From: Acidocella sp.
GTDB taxonomy: Bacteria > Pseudomonadota > Alphaproteobacteria > Acetobacterales > Acetobacteraceae
Reading direction: 5' to 3'
Assembly: GCA_029077825.1 (NCBI GenBank)
Contig: JAQNCT010000007.1
Span: 1 to 64,000, forward strand
DNA: 64,000 nt
Below are positions 44,871-55,038 of the stretch, piece by piece. A program made the position numbers and the translations under genes. The notes below the pieces were generated by a model. That model worked only from the letters and a program-made list of their open reading frames with translations. It made no database searches and was not told the origin of the DNA. Every line of letters starts with the position of its first letter. Positions within the stretch are counted from its first letter, which is position 1.

Positions 44871-46130
44871 ATGCGTCGTGTTGTCGTCACCGGCATGGGA
44901 GTTGCCACGCCACTTGGGCTGGGCTTCGAGACTGTCTGGAAAAAACTGATCAATGGTGAATCCGGAATTGGAATCATCTCATCATTCGACACCACGGAGC
45001 TAACCGCTAAAATTGCCGGGCAGGTCCCGAACGGGCCTCGCGCTGAGGGTAAGCTGGACCTCAGCGAGTGGATGCCGGTGAAAGACGTGAAAAAAATGGA
45101 TCGGTTTATCCATTTTGGTCTTGTTGCCGCATCTGAGGCGATTGAGGATTCCGGCTGGATTCCGCAGACCGAGGAAGAAAAATACGTCTCCGGCGTGATG
45201 ATCGGCTCCGGTATTGGCGGCTTGTCGGCCATCTATGAAGCCTCAATTCTGGTGCATGAGGGCAAGGCCAAGCGGCTGTCGCCGTTTTTCATCCCCTCGG
45301 CGCTGATTAATCTGATCTCCGGGCAGGTTTCCATTAAATACGGCCTCAAAGGCCCGAACCATTCCGCCGTAACCGCCTGCGCCACTGGCGTGCATGCGAT
45401 TGGCGATGCGGCGCGGATTATCGCGCTGGGCGATGCTGATGTGATGGTGGCCGGCGGCGCTGAAGCCGCGGTGAACCCGTTGGGCATTGCCGGTTTTTGT
45501 GCCGCGCGCGCACTTTCCACCGCCTATAATGACCGCCCAACCGAGGCTTCGCGCCCCTGGGACAAGGACCGTGATGGCTTTGTGATGGGCGAAGGTGCCG
45601 GCGTGGTGGTGCTGGAGGAATATGAGCATGCCAAGGCGCGTGGTGCGAAAATTTACGCTGAAATCGGCGGCTACGGCATGTCCGGTGATGCGCACCATAT
45701 TACCGCCCCGGCGGAGCACCATGACGGGGCGTTCCGCGCCATGAAAGCAGCGTTCAAAAACGGCAAGCTCACCCCGGCTGATGTGCAATATGTCAACGCG
45801 CACGGCACCTCCACCCCGATGGGCGATGATTTAGAGCTGGAAGCGGTTGAAAACATGTTTGGTGATGCTGCCAAGGGTTTGGCGATGTCATCCACCAAAT
45901 CAGCCACCGGGCATTTGCTGGGGGCGGCAGGCGCGATTGAGGCGGTATTCTCGATTTTAGCGATCCGCGACAATGTGGCACCACCGACGCTGAACTTGCA
46001 CGCGCCAAGCAAGGCCAGCGTGATCGACCGGGTGGCGCTGACCGCGCAGGAGCGTAAAATTAACGTAGCACTTTCCAACAGCTTCGGCTTTGGGGGCACC
46101 AATGCTTCGGTTATTTTTAAGCGGGTTTAA
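44871..46130 (+). CDS. fabF: 3-oxoacyl-ACP synthase II
   Basis: 419 residues, thiolase fold. Catalytic Cys in AVTACATGVHAIGDA (about 165), His in YVNAHGTSTPMGD (about 306) and the second His in KSATGHLLGAAG (about 344); SNSFGFGGTNASV closes the chain. Elongates acyl-ACP by decarboxylative condensation with malonyl-ACP. Confidence 0.97.
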   Translation: MRRVVVTGMGVATPLGLGFETVWKKLINGESGIGIISSFDTTELTAKIAGQVPNGPRAEGKLDLSEWMPVKDVKKMDRFIHFGLVAASEAIEDSGWIPQTEEEKYVSGVMIGSGIGGLSAIYEASILVHEGKAKRLSPFFIPSALINLISGQVSIKYGLKGPNHSAVTACATGVHAIGDAARIIALGDADVMVAGGAEAAVNPLGIAGFCAARALSTAYNDRPTEASRPWDKDRDGFVMGEGAGVVVLEEYEHAKARGAKIYAEIGGYGMSGDAHHITAPAEHHDGAFRAMKAAFKNGKLTPADVQYVNAHGTSTPMGDDLELEAVENMFGDAAKGLAMSSTKSATGHLLGAAGAIEAVFSILAIRDNVAPPTLNLHAPSKASVIDRVALTAQERKINVALSNSFGFGGTNASVIFKRV

Positions 46131-46154
46131 CCCCTGAGATTTTTACTTAACCGC

Positions 46155-47099
46155 TTGATTTTACCGCTTTGCGCCCTGCTGCTGGTACTCAGCCTGGGCA
46201 AGATGGCGTTGAATGAAACCCTCACCGCGCCTTCGGATTTTAGCAGCGCCAAAACGGTGGTGATCCCAGCCGGCGGCACTGCTGAGGCGGCTGATACGCT
46301 GGTGCAGGCGGGCGTGGTGCGCTACCCTTTGGTGTTTCGGGCGGCGGCATGGTTCACCCGCCATCAGGGCCATATCCATGCAGGGGAGTTCCTGATTCCG
46401 GCGCACGCCTCATTGCAGCAACTGTTGAATATACTGCGCTTTGGGGCGGTGGTGCAGCACCAGGTGACAATCCCTGAAGGGCTGACGGGCAGGCAGATCG
46501 CCAAGATCATCAACGCGGCCCCGGCGGCAAGCGGCACGGTAGCCCCGCCGCCGGAGGGTGCGGTGCTGCCGCAAACTTATGATTATACGCTGAACACCCC
46601 GCGCACCGTGATTCTGCATCGCGCCGAGCGGGCCGAGGTGGCGGCATTGGCGCAGGCCTGGACCCAGCGCGACCAGGCGGTCAACCTTAGCCAGCATGAG
46701 GCGCTGGTGCTGGCCTCGATCGTGCAGGAGGAAACCCCGCTGGCGGCAGAATTGCCGAAAGTGGCGGCGGTGTATGAGAACCGGCTGGCTAAAGGTATGA
46801 AACTGCAAGCCGACCCGACGGTGATTTTCGCGGCCTCGGGTGGAGCGGTGGCTGCCGGTGTGGAAATCACCCGCAGCGACCTTGAAAACCCTTCGCTGTA
46901 TAATACCTACGCGCATGCCGGTCTGCCGCCGGGAGCAATCTGTGCGCCGGGACTGGCGGCGTTGAACGCGGTACTGCACCCGGCGGTGAGCGATGATTTA
47001 TATTTTGTCGCCACCGGCAGCGGCGGCCATGTGTTCTCCCGCACTTATAAGGGCCAACTGGCGAATGTGGCGGCTTACCGGGCGGCGGTAGGGCACTAA
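46155..47099 (+). CDS. mltG: Endolytic transglycosylase MltG (no ATG/GTG start)
   Basis: 314 residues from a TTG; a CTG at 46134 would add RFLLNR before the membrane segment (LILPLCALLLVLSLGKMAL), giving the positively charged N-terminus expected of a type-II anchored protein. No ATG or GTG exists between the fabF stop and this region. The catalytic domain has LASIVQEETPLAAELPKVAAVYENRL (Glu of the E-E-T motif), KLQADPTVIFA, YNTYAHAGLPPGAI and YFVATGSGGHVFS, diagnostic of MltG/YceG. It cuts nascent peptidoglycan strands. Confidence 0.92.
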   Translation: MILPLCALLLVLSLGKMALNETLTAPSDFSSAKTVVIPAGGTAEAADTLVQAGVVRYPLVFRAAAWFTRHQGHIHAGEFLIPAHASLQQLLNILRFGAVVQHQVTIPEGLTGRQIAKIINAAPAASGTVAPPPEGAVLPQTYDYTLNTPRTVILHRAERAEVAALAQAWTQRDQAVNLSQHEALVLASIVQEETPLAAELPKVAAVYENRLAKGMKLQADPTVIFAASGGAVAAGVEITRSDLENPSLYNTYAHAGLPPGAICAPGLAALNAVLHPAVSDDLYFVATGSGGHVFSRTYKGQLANVAAYRAAVGH

Positions 47100-47229
47100 A
47101 GTCATTGCGCCATAGAGCCTGATCGTTTGAGGTGGCTTGGTTTTCTCATAAAAAGTCCCGGACGACTCAAGGTGAATAGGGGGAGCGCCGCGTTACTCAT
47201 CGGTTTACCTGGTCAGGCTTGTTACCTGG

Positions 47230-47868
47230 TCATACCTTTCGCAGTAAAAACAACCCCTGCTCGCCAAAGAAATTCGCCAGCGACGCAAACTTCCGCCACG
47301 GCGCTTTTTTGCCGTCTTCATCCGCCGCCAGCCATTGCTCAACCTTATAACCATCGGCTTCGCACAGCGCGAAAAAATCCCGGATGGTGCAGGGGTGAAT
47401 GTTCGGCGTTTCGTACCACATGCGATGCCAGGCCCGGGTCATTGGCATTTTGCCGCCGAATAATAATTGCAGCCGCAGGCTCCAATGGCCAAAGTTCGGA
47501 AAACTCACAATCGCGAATGTGCTGATCCGCAGCATTTGGCGCAGCACCTCACGCGGCCGTTCCACCGCCTGCAAGGTGCGTGACAATATTACATAATCAA
47601 AGGCACCATCAGGGTAATTTGCCAAATCACTATCAGCATCGCCCTGCATCACCGGCAGCCCGTGCGTTACCGCCCGCGTCACCTCCGCCATGTCAATTTC
47701 AATGCCACGCGCATCGCATTGCTTGGTGCGGAACAAATGGTCAATCAGCGTGCCATCGCCGCAGCCGATATCAAGCACGCGTGAGCGCGGTGCTACCATA
47801 CCGGCAATGAGCGCCAAATCCACCCGCATGTTTTTCGCAACAAAGCGCACCGGCTGGGTAAAGCTCAT
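47230..47868 (-). CDS. metW: MetW, methionine biosynthesis methyltransferase-fold protein
   Basis: 212 residues. SAM-like motif [15 protein letters not shown] (about 30-44), [42 protein letters not shown] and [13 protein letters not shown] are MetW hallmarks. It accompanies MetX and is required for its activity in several proteobacteria. A start at the internal MRVDLALIA (about residue 14) is also possible. Overlaps metX by 4 bases. The 130 bases to the mltG stop hold a repeated TTACCTGGTCA (47205, 47222) and no clear terminator. Confidence 0.93.
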   Translation of the reverse strand: MSFTQPVRFVAKNMRVDLALIAGMVAPRSRVLDIGCGDGTLIDHLFRTKQCDARGIEIDMAEVTRAVTHGLPVMQGDADSDLANYPDGAFDYVILSRTLQAVERPREVLRQMLRISTFAIVSFPNFGHWSLRLQLLFGGKMPMTRAWHRMWYETPNIHPCTIRDFFALCEADGYKVEQWLAADEDGKKAPWRKFASLANFFGEQGLFLLRKV

Positions 47869-49007
47869 GCGCCAAGCCCAGCATGTTCAGCACAACCGGC
47901 TAAAAACCCGCTTAAGGTGCGGTGAAAATCTGGCTCGTCCAGCAAAAACGCATCATGACCTTTATCAGACATAATCTCAACAAAACTCACATTCGCCGCC
48001 ACATGATTCAGCGCCTTGGCGATAGCGCGTGATTGTGCCGTAGGAAACAGCCAGTCCGATGAAAATGACACCAGCAAAAACCGCGTGCGCGTACCGGTAA
48101 ACGCTGCCGCCAGGCTGCCATCATGGTCAGCGGCCAAATCAAACAAGTCCATCGCACGGGTGATGGTAAGGTATGAATTCGCATCAAAGCGCCGCACAAA
48201 GCTGGAACCCTGATGCTCCAGGTAGCTTTCCACCTCAAACCTATCACCAATCAATAAATCCGAAGCACCTTGCAATTTACGGCCAAATTTGCGCGTCAAT
48301 GCGGCTTCCGAAACGTAGGTGATATGCGCGGTCATCCGCGCCACCGCCAAGCCCCGGGCCGGGGTAACACCCTGCGCCCAGTAGCGGCCCCCGTGGAACG
48401 ACGGGTCCGCCGCGATCGCCTGCCTGCCAATTTCATGAAACGCGATGTTCTGCGCGGAATGATAAGCCGCCGCCGCCACCGGCACGGCTGCGAAAATCTG
48501 CTCGGGGAACAAAGCCGCCCAGGCCAGCGCCTGCATCCCGCCCATCGAGCCGCCGATCACGGCAAATAATTTAGCAATCCCTAAATGGTTCACCAGCCGC
48601 TGTTGCGCGCGCACCATGTCAGCAATGGTCACGGGTGGAAAATCCACCCCCCAGGGTTCACCGGGGCGCTCATCATGCGGGCTACGCGGGCCGGTTGAAC
48701 CCATGCAGCCGCCCAGCACATTGGCGCAAATCACAAAATACCGCTCGGTATCCACCGGCCGCTCCGGCCCCACCACGGCCCCCCACCAGCCGGGCTTGCC
48801 GGTCACCGGTTGGGTTTCGGCGACATATTGGTCACCGGTCAAAGCGTGGCAGATGAGAATCGCGTTGCTGCGGGCGGCGTTCAGCGTGCCGTAGGTGCGG
48901 TACGCCACTGTCAGCCGGTTGAGGTGCCGCCCGCAATCTAGCGTCAGCCCGTCATCGAAACTGACGGACTGGTGCGGTGTCTCAGAGAAATTCGGCCCTT
49001 GATCCAT
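47865..49007 (-). CDS. metX: Homoserine O-acetyltransferase
   Basis: 380 residues, alpha/beta-hydrolase fold. Nucleophile Ser in [17 protein letters not shown] (about 152), Asp in [11 protein letters not shown], His in [13 protein letters not shown] (about 353). [12 protein letters not shown] and GCMGSTGP are typical. First committed step of methionine synthesis. The ATG at 49007 is used, since the frame beyond it continues into non-conserved sequence on the opposite side of the divergent gene. No SAM riboswitch was recognised in the 96-base divergent region. Confidence 0.95.
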   Translation of the reverse strand: MDQGPNFSETPHQSVSFDDGLTLDCGRHLNRLTVAYRTYGTLNAARSNAILICHALTGDQYVAETQPVTGKPGWWGAVVGPERPVDTERYFVICANVLGGCMGSTGPRSPHDERPGEPWGVDFPPVTIADMVRAQQRLVNHLGIAKLFAVIGGSMGGMQALAWAALFPEQIFAAVPVAAAAYHSAQNIAFHEIGRQAIAADPSFHGGRYWAQGVTPARGLAVARMTAHITYVSEAALTRKFGRKLQGASDLLIGDRFEVESYLEHQGSSFVRRFDANSYLTITRAMDLFDLAADHDGSLAAAFTGTRTRFLLVSFSSDWLFPTAQSRAIAKALNHVAANVSFVEIMSDKGHDAFLLDEPDFHRTLSGFLAGCAEHAGLGA

Positions 49008-49103
49008 GGTTTTCGCATATGCGCCGCCACCCCCCGCCGTGCAATCCCCGTGCGCGTTACACGGCTTTGCAGTACCAGCACGAAGCTGTATCACTCGGCC
49101 CTT

Positions 49104-49952
49104 ATGAGCACTGACAGCACGACTGCCCCAGAAACATTGGCCAGATTGCGCGCCGAGCTTGATGCGCTGGATAATGAGCTGCACGGCCTGCTGATGCGCC
49201 GCGCCGGCGTTATTGAGCGGGTCGCCGCTGATGGCGGCAAACGCGGCGTGAAAATCCGCCCTGGCCGGGAAGCCAGCATGGTGCGCCGCCTGCTCGGCCA
49301 GCACCAGGGCTCGCTGCCGCCGCAATCGATTCTGCGCATCTGGCGAGAGATTTTCGCCGCCGCTTTGATCATCGAGGGTGGCCAGACGGTGGCGGTGTGC
49401 AGCACCGGCGAGGCTTGTGACATTCCGGCCTTAGCCCGCGAGCATTTTGGCCCGCTTACCCCGCTGCGCCGTCACCGCAACGCGCTGCAAACCCTGGCCG
49501 ACATCGAATCAGGCAATGCCCACGTGGCGGTACTGCCACCCCCCAGCGACGAGCCGGACGGCACCTGGTGGACCGCTTTGATGGGCCGCGGCCCGACCCA
49601 GCTTTCCATCATCGCCAAACTGCCGTTCTGGACCCAGCGCGCCGAGGGAACCCCGGTGGGTGACGCCTACGCCGTCGCCGCCATCCAGCCCGATGCCAGC
49701 GGCAATGACCATGGGCTGATCGCCCTGGAAGTTTCCGCTGATACCTCGCGCACCCGCATCACCGCCAGCGTCACCGCCGCCGGATTTAACGTTGTGACAA
49801 TTTTGGTGAAGCGCGATATTGGCGAACGGGCATTGGCCCTGGTTGAGGTTGAGGGGCTGGTTGAAGATACCGACCCCAGACTGGCCCAGATCACCGGTAT
49901 TGATGCACCGGCTCTCTCAATCGGCGGTTTTGCCGTGCCGCTGGGCCAATGA
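49104..49952 (+). CDS. Chorismate mutase (AroQ) with degenerate prephenate-dehydratase-like tail
   Basis: 282 residues from the ATG at 49104. Residues about 10-90 form an AroQ chorismate mutase domain ([30 protein letters not shown], then [13 protein letters not shown]). Residues about 100-205 resemble the prephenate dehydratase fold ([41 protein letters not shown]) but the catalytic TRF motif is missing; about 215-280 looks ACT-like ([20 protein letters not shown]). So it likely makes prephenate, with the tail perhaps regulatory. Begins the operon with hisC and the dehydrogenase, which it overlaps by ATGA. Confidence 0.85.
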   Translation: MSTDSTTAPETLARLRAELDALDNELHGLLMRRAGVIERVAADGGKRGVKIRPGREASMVRRLLGQHQGSLPPQSILRIWREIFAAALIIEGGQTVAVCSTGEACDIPALAREHFGPLTPLRRHRNALQTLADIESGNAHVAVLPPPSDEPDGTWWTALMGRGPTQLSIIAKLPFWTQRAEGTPVGDAYAVAAIQPDASGNDHGLIALEVSADTSRTRITASVTAAGFNVVTILVKRDIGERALALVEVEGLVEDTDPRLAQITGIDAPALSIGGFAVPLGQ

Positions 49953-51040
49953 GCATGACCACCCCCACAGCGCGCCCTGAAATTTTCACGGTGGCCCCGT
50001 ATGTCGGCGGCGAGTCAAAGCTGCCGGGCGTCAACCGCGTTATCAAACTCTCCTCGAACGAGGGCGCCTTTGGCCCGCCGCTAGCTGCCATTGCCGCCAT
50101 GCAAGAGGCCGCCGCCAATATGCACCGCTACCCTGATGGCGGTATGCACGCCTTGCGCGCCGCCCTGGGCCATAAATTTGGCCTCAGCCCCGCCCAGATC
50201 ATCTGCGGCAACGGCTCTGATGACATCCTCTCCTTGCTGATCCAATCCTACGGCGGGCCGGGCAGTGAACTCATCATGAGTGAGCATGGTTTTTCAATTT
50301 ATGAAATCGCCGGGAAAATTGCCGGTTGCGTGGTGCGCAAAGCGCCTGAGCGTAACCTCACCACCGATGTTGATGCCGTGCTGGCGCTGGTAAGCCCCGC
50401 CACCCGCCTGGTGTGCATTGCCAACCCCAACAACCCCACCGGCACGCTCATCCCTGAAAGTGAAATGCGCCGCCTGCGCGCCAACCTGCCGCCTGATGTG
50501 CTGCTGGTGATTGATGCGGCCTACGCCGAATATGTTGACCGCCCGGATTATGACCCTGGCATCGCTTTGGTGAATGCCGGCGATAACTGCGTGATGACCC
50601 GCACATTCTCGAAAATCTTCGGCCTGGGTGGGGCGCGGCTGGGCTGGGCCTACGCGCCGCCTGCGATTGTGGATGTGCTCAACCGAGTGCGCGGCCCCTT
50701 TAATGTAAATGCTATTGCCGCCGCCGCCGCCATTGCCGCTTTGGCGGATGAGCATTGGCTGGCTGAGGGCATGGCTCACAACACTGCCGAGCGCGCCCGC
50801 CTTGCCAACCGCCTGACGCAAGCGGGCATCAAGGTGGTCCCGAGTGACGCCAATTTCCTGCTGCTGGATTTTCTCAGCCCTGAACGCGCGATGGCAGCGG
50901 ATGCGCATTTGCGCCGCCACGGTATTATTGTGCGCTATGTAAAATCCTATAACCTCCCCGCCTGCCTGCGCGTCACCATCGGCACCACCGAGGAATGCAA
51001 CCTGCTGGCCGAAGCACTAGTTGAATTCCAGCATGGCTGA
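49949..51040 (+). CDS. hisC: Histidinol-phosphate / aromatic aminotransferase
   Basis: 363 residues, PLP fold-type [37 protein letters not shown] and [19 protein letters not shown] (Lys of the Schiff base) define the HisC family. Between a chorismate mutase and a prephenate dehydrogenase its main work may be transamination of aromatic keto acids; dual HisC/aromatic activity is known in several bacteria. An ATG at 49955 is an alternative start. Confidence 0.9.
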   Translation: MSMTTPTARPEIFTVAPYVGGESKLPGVNRVIKLSSNEGAFGPPLAAIAAMQEAAANMHRYPDGGMHALRAALGHKFGLSPAQIICGNGSDDILSLLIQSYGGPGSELIMSEHGFSIYEIAGKIAGCVVRKAPERNLTTDVDAVLALVSPATRLVCIANPNNPTGTLIPESEMRRLRANLPPDVLLVIDAAYAEYVDRPDYDPGIALVNAGDNCVMTRTFSKIFGLGGARLGWAYAPPAIVDVLNRVRGPFNVNAIAAAAAIAALADEHWLAEGMAHNTAERARLANRLTQAGIKVVPSDANFLLLDFLSPERAMAADAHLRRHGIIVRYVKSYNLPACLRVTIGTTEECNLLAEALVEFQHG

Positions 51041-51920
51041 GCCGGTTTTCAACCGCCTTGCCATCATCGGCACCGGTTTGATCGGCGGCTCCATTGCGCG
51101 TGCCGCGCGCGCATTCGGCGGCATTGCCAAAACCGTGGTGGCCAATACCCGCAGCCAATCATCGCTTGACCGGGTGGCGGCACTCGGCTTTGCCGATGAA
51201 TGTGAACTCAACCCCGCCAAGGCCGCCGCCGGGGCTGACTGCGTGATATTATGCGCGCCAGTTGGCACCTATGCCGCCCTGGCTGAACAAATTGCCCCAG
51301 CACTCATGCCCGGCGCCATCCTCTCGGATGTTGGCTCAACCAAACAATCCGTGATCCGTGACATCGGCCCCTTTGTGCCAGACGGCGTGCATTTCATCCC
51401 CAGCCACCCCATGGCCGGCACTGAATTCTCCGGGCCAGATGCCGGCTTTGCTGATTTGTTCAAAGGCCGCTGGTGCATCCTCACCCCGCCGCCCGGCACC
51501 GATGAGGCCGCCATCACCCGGCTTGATACCATGTGGCAACGGATGGGCGCGCTCACCGCCCGTATGGACGCTGCCCACCATGACCGGGTAGCCGCCATTG
51601 TCAGCCATTTGCCGCATTTAATCGCCTTTACCATCTGCGGCACCGCTGATGACTTGGCTGATGAAACCCGCCAGGAAGTGCTGAAATTCGCCGCCTCGGG
51701 CTTTCGTGACTTTACCCGCATCGCCGCCTCTGACCCTACCATGTGGTCTGATATTTTCATGAACAACAAAGACGCCGTGCTGGAAATGCTGGCCCGTTTC
51801 TCAGAGGACGCGCAGGCGATGGCGCGTGCCATCCGTTGGGGTGACACAGCTTATATCGAAGATAAAATCATCCGCAGCCGCAAAATCCGGCAGAGTTTGA
51901 TTGAGTTGAAGCAAGCGTGA
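51033..51920 (+). CDS. Prephenate/arogenate dehydrogenase
   Basis: 295 residues. Rossmann motif [20 protein letters not shown] (about 9-28), [27 protein letters not shown] (about 121, His and Arg-pocket region) and the helical C-terminal dimer domain. Converts prephenate (or arogenate) toward tyrosine with NAD(P)+. Symbols tyrA and tyrC are both used for this group; substrate preference is not readable. The ATG at 51033 overlaps hisC by 8 bases. Confidence 0.9.
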   Translation: MAEPVFNRLAIIGTGLIGGSIARAARAFGGIAKTVVANTRSQSSLDRVAALGFADECELNPAKAAAGADCVILCAPVGTYAALAEQIAPALMPGAILSDVGSTKQSVIRDIGPFVPDGVHFIPSHPMAGTEFSGPDAGFADLFKGRWCILTPPPGTDEAAITRLDTMWQRMGALTARMDAAHHDRVAAIVSHLPHLIAFTICGTADDLADETRQEVLKFAASGFRDFTRIAASDPTMWSDIFMNNKDAVLEMLARFSEDAQAMARAIRWGDTAYIEDKIIRSRKIRQSLIELKQA

Positions 51921-51997
51921 AACAGCCCGCCTGTCATTGAGGCAAGCCCATGTTTCCGCTATGGCAACCGCTGTTGGCATATTAAAAGGGGCTAAGC

Positions 51998-53527
51998 GTG
52001 GGCAAAATCAATGCAGGCGAATTGCTGGCAGGCCGGGAGGTTATTCAGCTTTTCCGCGCCACTGAGGATCATCTCGCTTTCATATCGGTCGTGTTCGCCA
52101 CCTATGCCAGGCAAAATCGCGGTACCCTTAGCATAGCACTGCACCGCATGCCGGAAGATTTCACCCTGCCGGAGCTTCATCCCGCCGCCCCGCCAGGCCG
52201 CAGCCGCCCACAACGCCTCATCGCCGCACTTCGCCACCAGCTTGATGCGCCAAAGCGCCCCATCAAGCTTGGCCCCCGCATCATCCGCCAACGCCTGCCC
52301 TCAAAAAACCTGTTTGATTGCGAGCCGTTTGATTTCGCCGTCGGCCCCATCACCACCAAACCAGGCGAGCTGCTGGCCTTAACCATCTGCTCAGATGCCG
52401 TTCGCGGCTATTGCGCCCCTACCACCTGGCTCACCGACACTGACATTGAAGGTCGGCTGCCGGGCCATGTCGCCTGCTTTGTTGATTCGCACTACCAGGG
52501 TGAATTCGGCGTCCAGGGCGTGCTTACCTATGGCGGCGCCCTCGCCCCCACCACAGTGCCAAAAATGCTGCTCTACAGCCCGGTCACGCAATGCAACCTA
52601 AACTGCATTCACTGCATTTCCGCCCATACGCGCAAAACTGTGAAACACATGTCGGCTGATGTCAAAGCGCAGATGAAAGCCTGGGCGCGCTCCGGCCAGC
52701 TTGAGGTGATTTCCAGCGACTATAGTGGGGATATTCTCTGGGCTGATTCCCGCTTTGGCGGCGAGCTTGATTTCATTTTTGATCTGGATATTCCATTCCA
52801 TATTGATACGAACGGCGTGTGCCTCACGGCTGTGGTCAGTGAGCGGCTCTGCCAGGCCAAAATCGGCTCACTTAATATCTCGCTCGATGCCGCGCGCGAT
52901 GAAACCTTCCGCCGAGTCCGCAAAGGCGCCCCACCACTTGCTGAAGTGATTGAAAACATCAAAGCCCTCATGCAGGCCCGGGCGGCGGCCGGCGTTACCT
53001 TCCCGGTCTCTCTCAGCTTCACCATCATGCGCTCTACGCTCACGGAGTGGCCGGAATTTGTCCGCATGGGCAAATCACTCGGCGTTGATATCGTCATCTC
53101 CCGCCATCTCGAAGCCTTCACACCTGAGATGGAACCTGATTCCTGCTGGCATGACCAAGCAGCTTTCAATGCCGCCCGGCTTGGCATCGTCGCCCTCGCC
53201 GCTGAGCTCGATATCTTGGTCACCATCCCGGAACCCTTCAGCGGCATCGCCCGCACCGCCCGGCGGCTCTGCACGGTGCCCTGGCACTCCTCCGTCATTC
53301 TCGGCAATGGCGATATCGCGGCCTGCTGCGTGCCAGGCCTGGTCATGGGCAATGTGAATGAAACCAGCCTGGAGGAAATCTGGAACGGCCCTGCCTACCA
53401 GGAATTGCGGCGCACCGTGAATTCAAGCACGCCGCCCCCCAGCTGCGCCACCTGCCCGATGTTCCGCCTGACTGACAATCCAGACAGCTATCTCATCCAC
53501 AGCGCCCTGGCCCGCATCACCGCCTGA
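51998..53527 (+). CDS. Radical SAM/SPASM protein with N-terminal jelly-roll-like domain
   Basis: 509 residues. About 1-185 is a beta-rich domain (FISVVFATYARQNRGTLSIAL, FDFAVGPITTKPGELLALTI) resembling the jelly-roll domain found in some surface-glycan glycosyltransferases and DUF2142-type proteins. The radical SAM core follows with CNLNCIHC (CxxxCxxC, about 204-211) and SLNISLDAARDETFRRVR. The C-terminus (about 420-490) holds the SPASM-like auxiliary cluster region: CTVPW, GDIAACCVPG, GNVNETSLEEIWN and CATC. GTG start behind AAGGGG. Substrate unknown; no obvious peptide precursor is nearby. It is coupled to the DUF2142 gene by TGATG. Confidence 0.85.
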   Translation: MGKINAGELLAGREVIQLFRATEDHLAFISVVFATYARQNRGTLSIALHRMPEDFTLPELHPAAPPGRSRPQRLIAALRHQLDAPKRPIKLGPRIIRQRLPSKNLFDCEPFDFAVGPITTKPGELLALTICSDAVRGYCAPTTWLTDTDIEGRLPGHVACFVDSHYQGEFGVQGVLTYGGALAPTTVPKMLLYSPVTQCNLNCIHCISAHTRKTVKHMSADVKAQMKAWARSGQLEVISSDYSGDILWADSRFGGELDFIFDLDIPFHIDTNGVCLTAVVSERLCQAKIGSLNISLDAARDETFRRVRKGAPPLAEVIENIKALMQARAAAGVTFPVSLSFTIMRSTLTEWPEFVRMGKSLGVDIVISRHLEAFTPEMEPDSCWHDQAAFNAARLGIVALAAELDILVTIPEPFSGIARTARRLCTVPWHSSVILGNGDIAACCVPGLVMGNVNETSLEEIWNGPAYQELRRTVNSSTPPPSCATCPMFRLTDNPDSYLIHSALARITA

Positions 53528-54999
53528 TGCGCGCCGCAGCCGCGCCAGCATACGCACGCATCCTGGTTGCCATCTCAGCCCTCGCCGGACATAAAAAAAG
53601 CCTGATTCTGGCGTTTCTGTTCTGCGCCTTTCCCACCGGCCTGCTCTGCGCCCTTATCACGCCGCCTGGCCAGGTGCCCGATGAACCCGCCCACGTAGCA
53701 CGTGCGCTCGGCTTGCTGCATGGCGCCGTACTCGCGGTTCGCAAACCCGGCCTTAACCCTGATGACGGTAAGCCCGAAACCCAAACTGGCGTAAAAGTGG
53801 ATGTCGGTTTGCAAATCTCCTCCACTGCGCCCGCAACCATCATCGCCGGGCGGCCGGTCATCACCAGCGCAAACATGCAGCAAGCCCTGGATGAGCCACC
53901 CAACCACACCCCCTATTTTGTCAATCTTCCCAACATGGCCTCGTATTTTCCCATCATCTACAGCCCGGCTGCGCTGGGCTTCGCGGTGGGGCTCGCCAGT
54001 CACGCCACCCCGCATATTTGCTTTCTGCTGGCCCGGTTTTTTATGCTGGCCACATTTCTGGCGGTGGGCGTCGCCGCCCTCTGGGCCGCGCAATATGGCG
54101 AAGCACTCATCATCACGGTGCTGCTCATGCCCATGACCCTGTTCCTCGCCGGCAGCGTCAATCAAGATGGCATTTTCATCGCCCTTGCCTGTTTCGGCTG
54201 CGCCGCACTCACCCGCATGGCCGGGCGCTGGCGCTTTTGGGGCTTTGCCAGCCTCGCCGTCATCATCGGTGCCAAAGCGCCTTACATGCCGTTGCTTGGG
54301 GTATTTTTGCAGCCCTTTTCACCCGGCCTCTGGCGGCGCCTGCGCCATCTCATCTATGTCGCCGCGCCCATCTGTTTCTGGGTCGTTCTCATCAGCCTGC
54401 TCGTGGTGGTGCCCTGGGCCAAAGCCCCCTACCACCCAGGCGCATTTTATACCGGTGACAGGTCAATCCTGCTCGATCATGTCAGCCCCTCCGGCAACCT
54501 GCACCTTTTGCTCGCAGCGCCCTCGCGCTTCATCACGCTGCCCTGGCAAGCCGTGCAGCAAAACGGTGTGGATTTACTCCGCCAAATGATCGGCGTGCTG
54601 GGCGCGCTGCAACTTATCCTCGGCCACGCTGCTTATCGGCTATGGGCTGCCAGCCTGGGCTGTGCCTGCCTGGGCCTGGTCCTGGTGCCCCGCCCCGCCG
54701 GCACGCCATCCTCGAGCGCAAGCAACCAGGCTTTCGCAGGCTTTATCATCATCTTCACCCTCTGGATCATGATGATCGCCATCTATGTCGATTACACTGA
54801 CCTCGGCATGACCTTCATTGATGGTCTGGAAGGGCGCTACATCTTGCCGTTTCTGCCATTTTTACTGTTCGCTTTGCCCAGCTGGCCCGCGCGCCGCACC
54901 TTCTCCCCGCTGCTCCCGGCCATGCCCGCCATCGCGCTTGGCATCGCTGATATCGGCTACATTCCGCTCAAACTCATCTATTTTTATTATGTCAGCTGA
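53527..54999 (+). CDS. DUF2142 integral membrane protein
   Basis: 490 residues with about 10-12 hydrophobic segments. The first periplasmic loop carries PPGQVPDEPAHVARALGLLHG (about 46-66), the DUF2142 signature resembling the first loop of GT-C glycosyltransferases (acidic catalytic residue D-E). YFPIIYSPAALGFAVG and GSVNQDGIFIALACFG follow. DUF2142 proteins are commonly encoded in surface-polysaccharide loci. Starts inside the radical SAM stop codon. Converges on surA. A glycosyl-transfer role is inferred. Confidence 0.82.
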   Translation: MRAAAAPAYARILVAISALAGHKKSLILAFLFCAFPTGLLCALITPPGQVPDEPAHVARALGLLHGAVLAVRKPGLNPDDGKPETQTGVKVDVGLQISSTAPATIIAGRPVITSANMQQALDEPPNHTPYFVNLPNMASYFPIIYSPAALGFAVGLASHATPHICFLLARFFMLATFLAVGVAALWAAQYGEALIITVLLMPMTLFLAGSVNQDGIFIALACFGCAALTRMAGRWRFWGFASLAVIIGAKAPYMPLLGVFLQPFSPGLWRRLRHLIYVAAPICFWVVLISLLVVVPWAKAPYHPGAFYTGDRSILLDHVSPSGNLHLLLAAPSRFITLPWQAVQQNGVDLLRQMIGVLGALQLILGHAAYRLWAASLGCACLGLVLVPRPAGTPSSSASNQAFAGFIIIFTLWIMMIAIYVDYTDLGMTFIDGLEGRYILPFLPFLLFALPSWPARRTFSPLLPAMPAIALGIADIGYIPLKLIYFYYVS

Positions 55000-55038
55000 A
55001 CCGCCTCTGGCCGCGTTCCTGGCGGCCAGGCTGGCGCC

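Noticed and set aside
49008-49103. SAM-II riboswitch upstream of metX
   Set aside because: SAM-II elements often precede metX in alphaproteobacteria, and a short GTACTGCAAAGC recalled one, but the required closing stem and pseudoknot could not be drawn.
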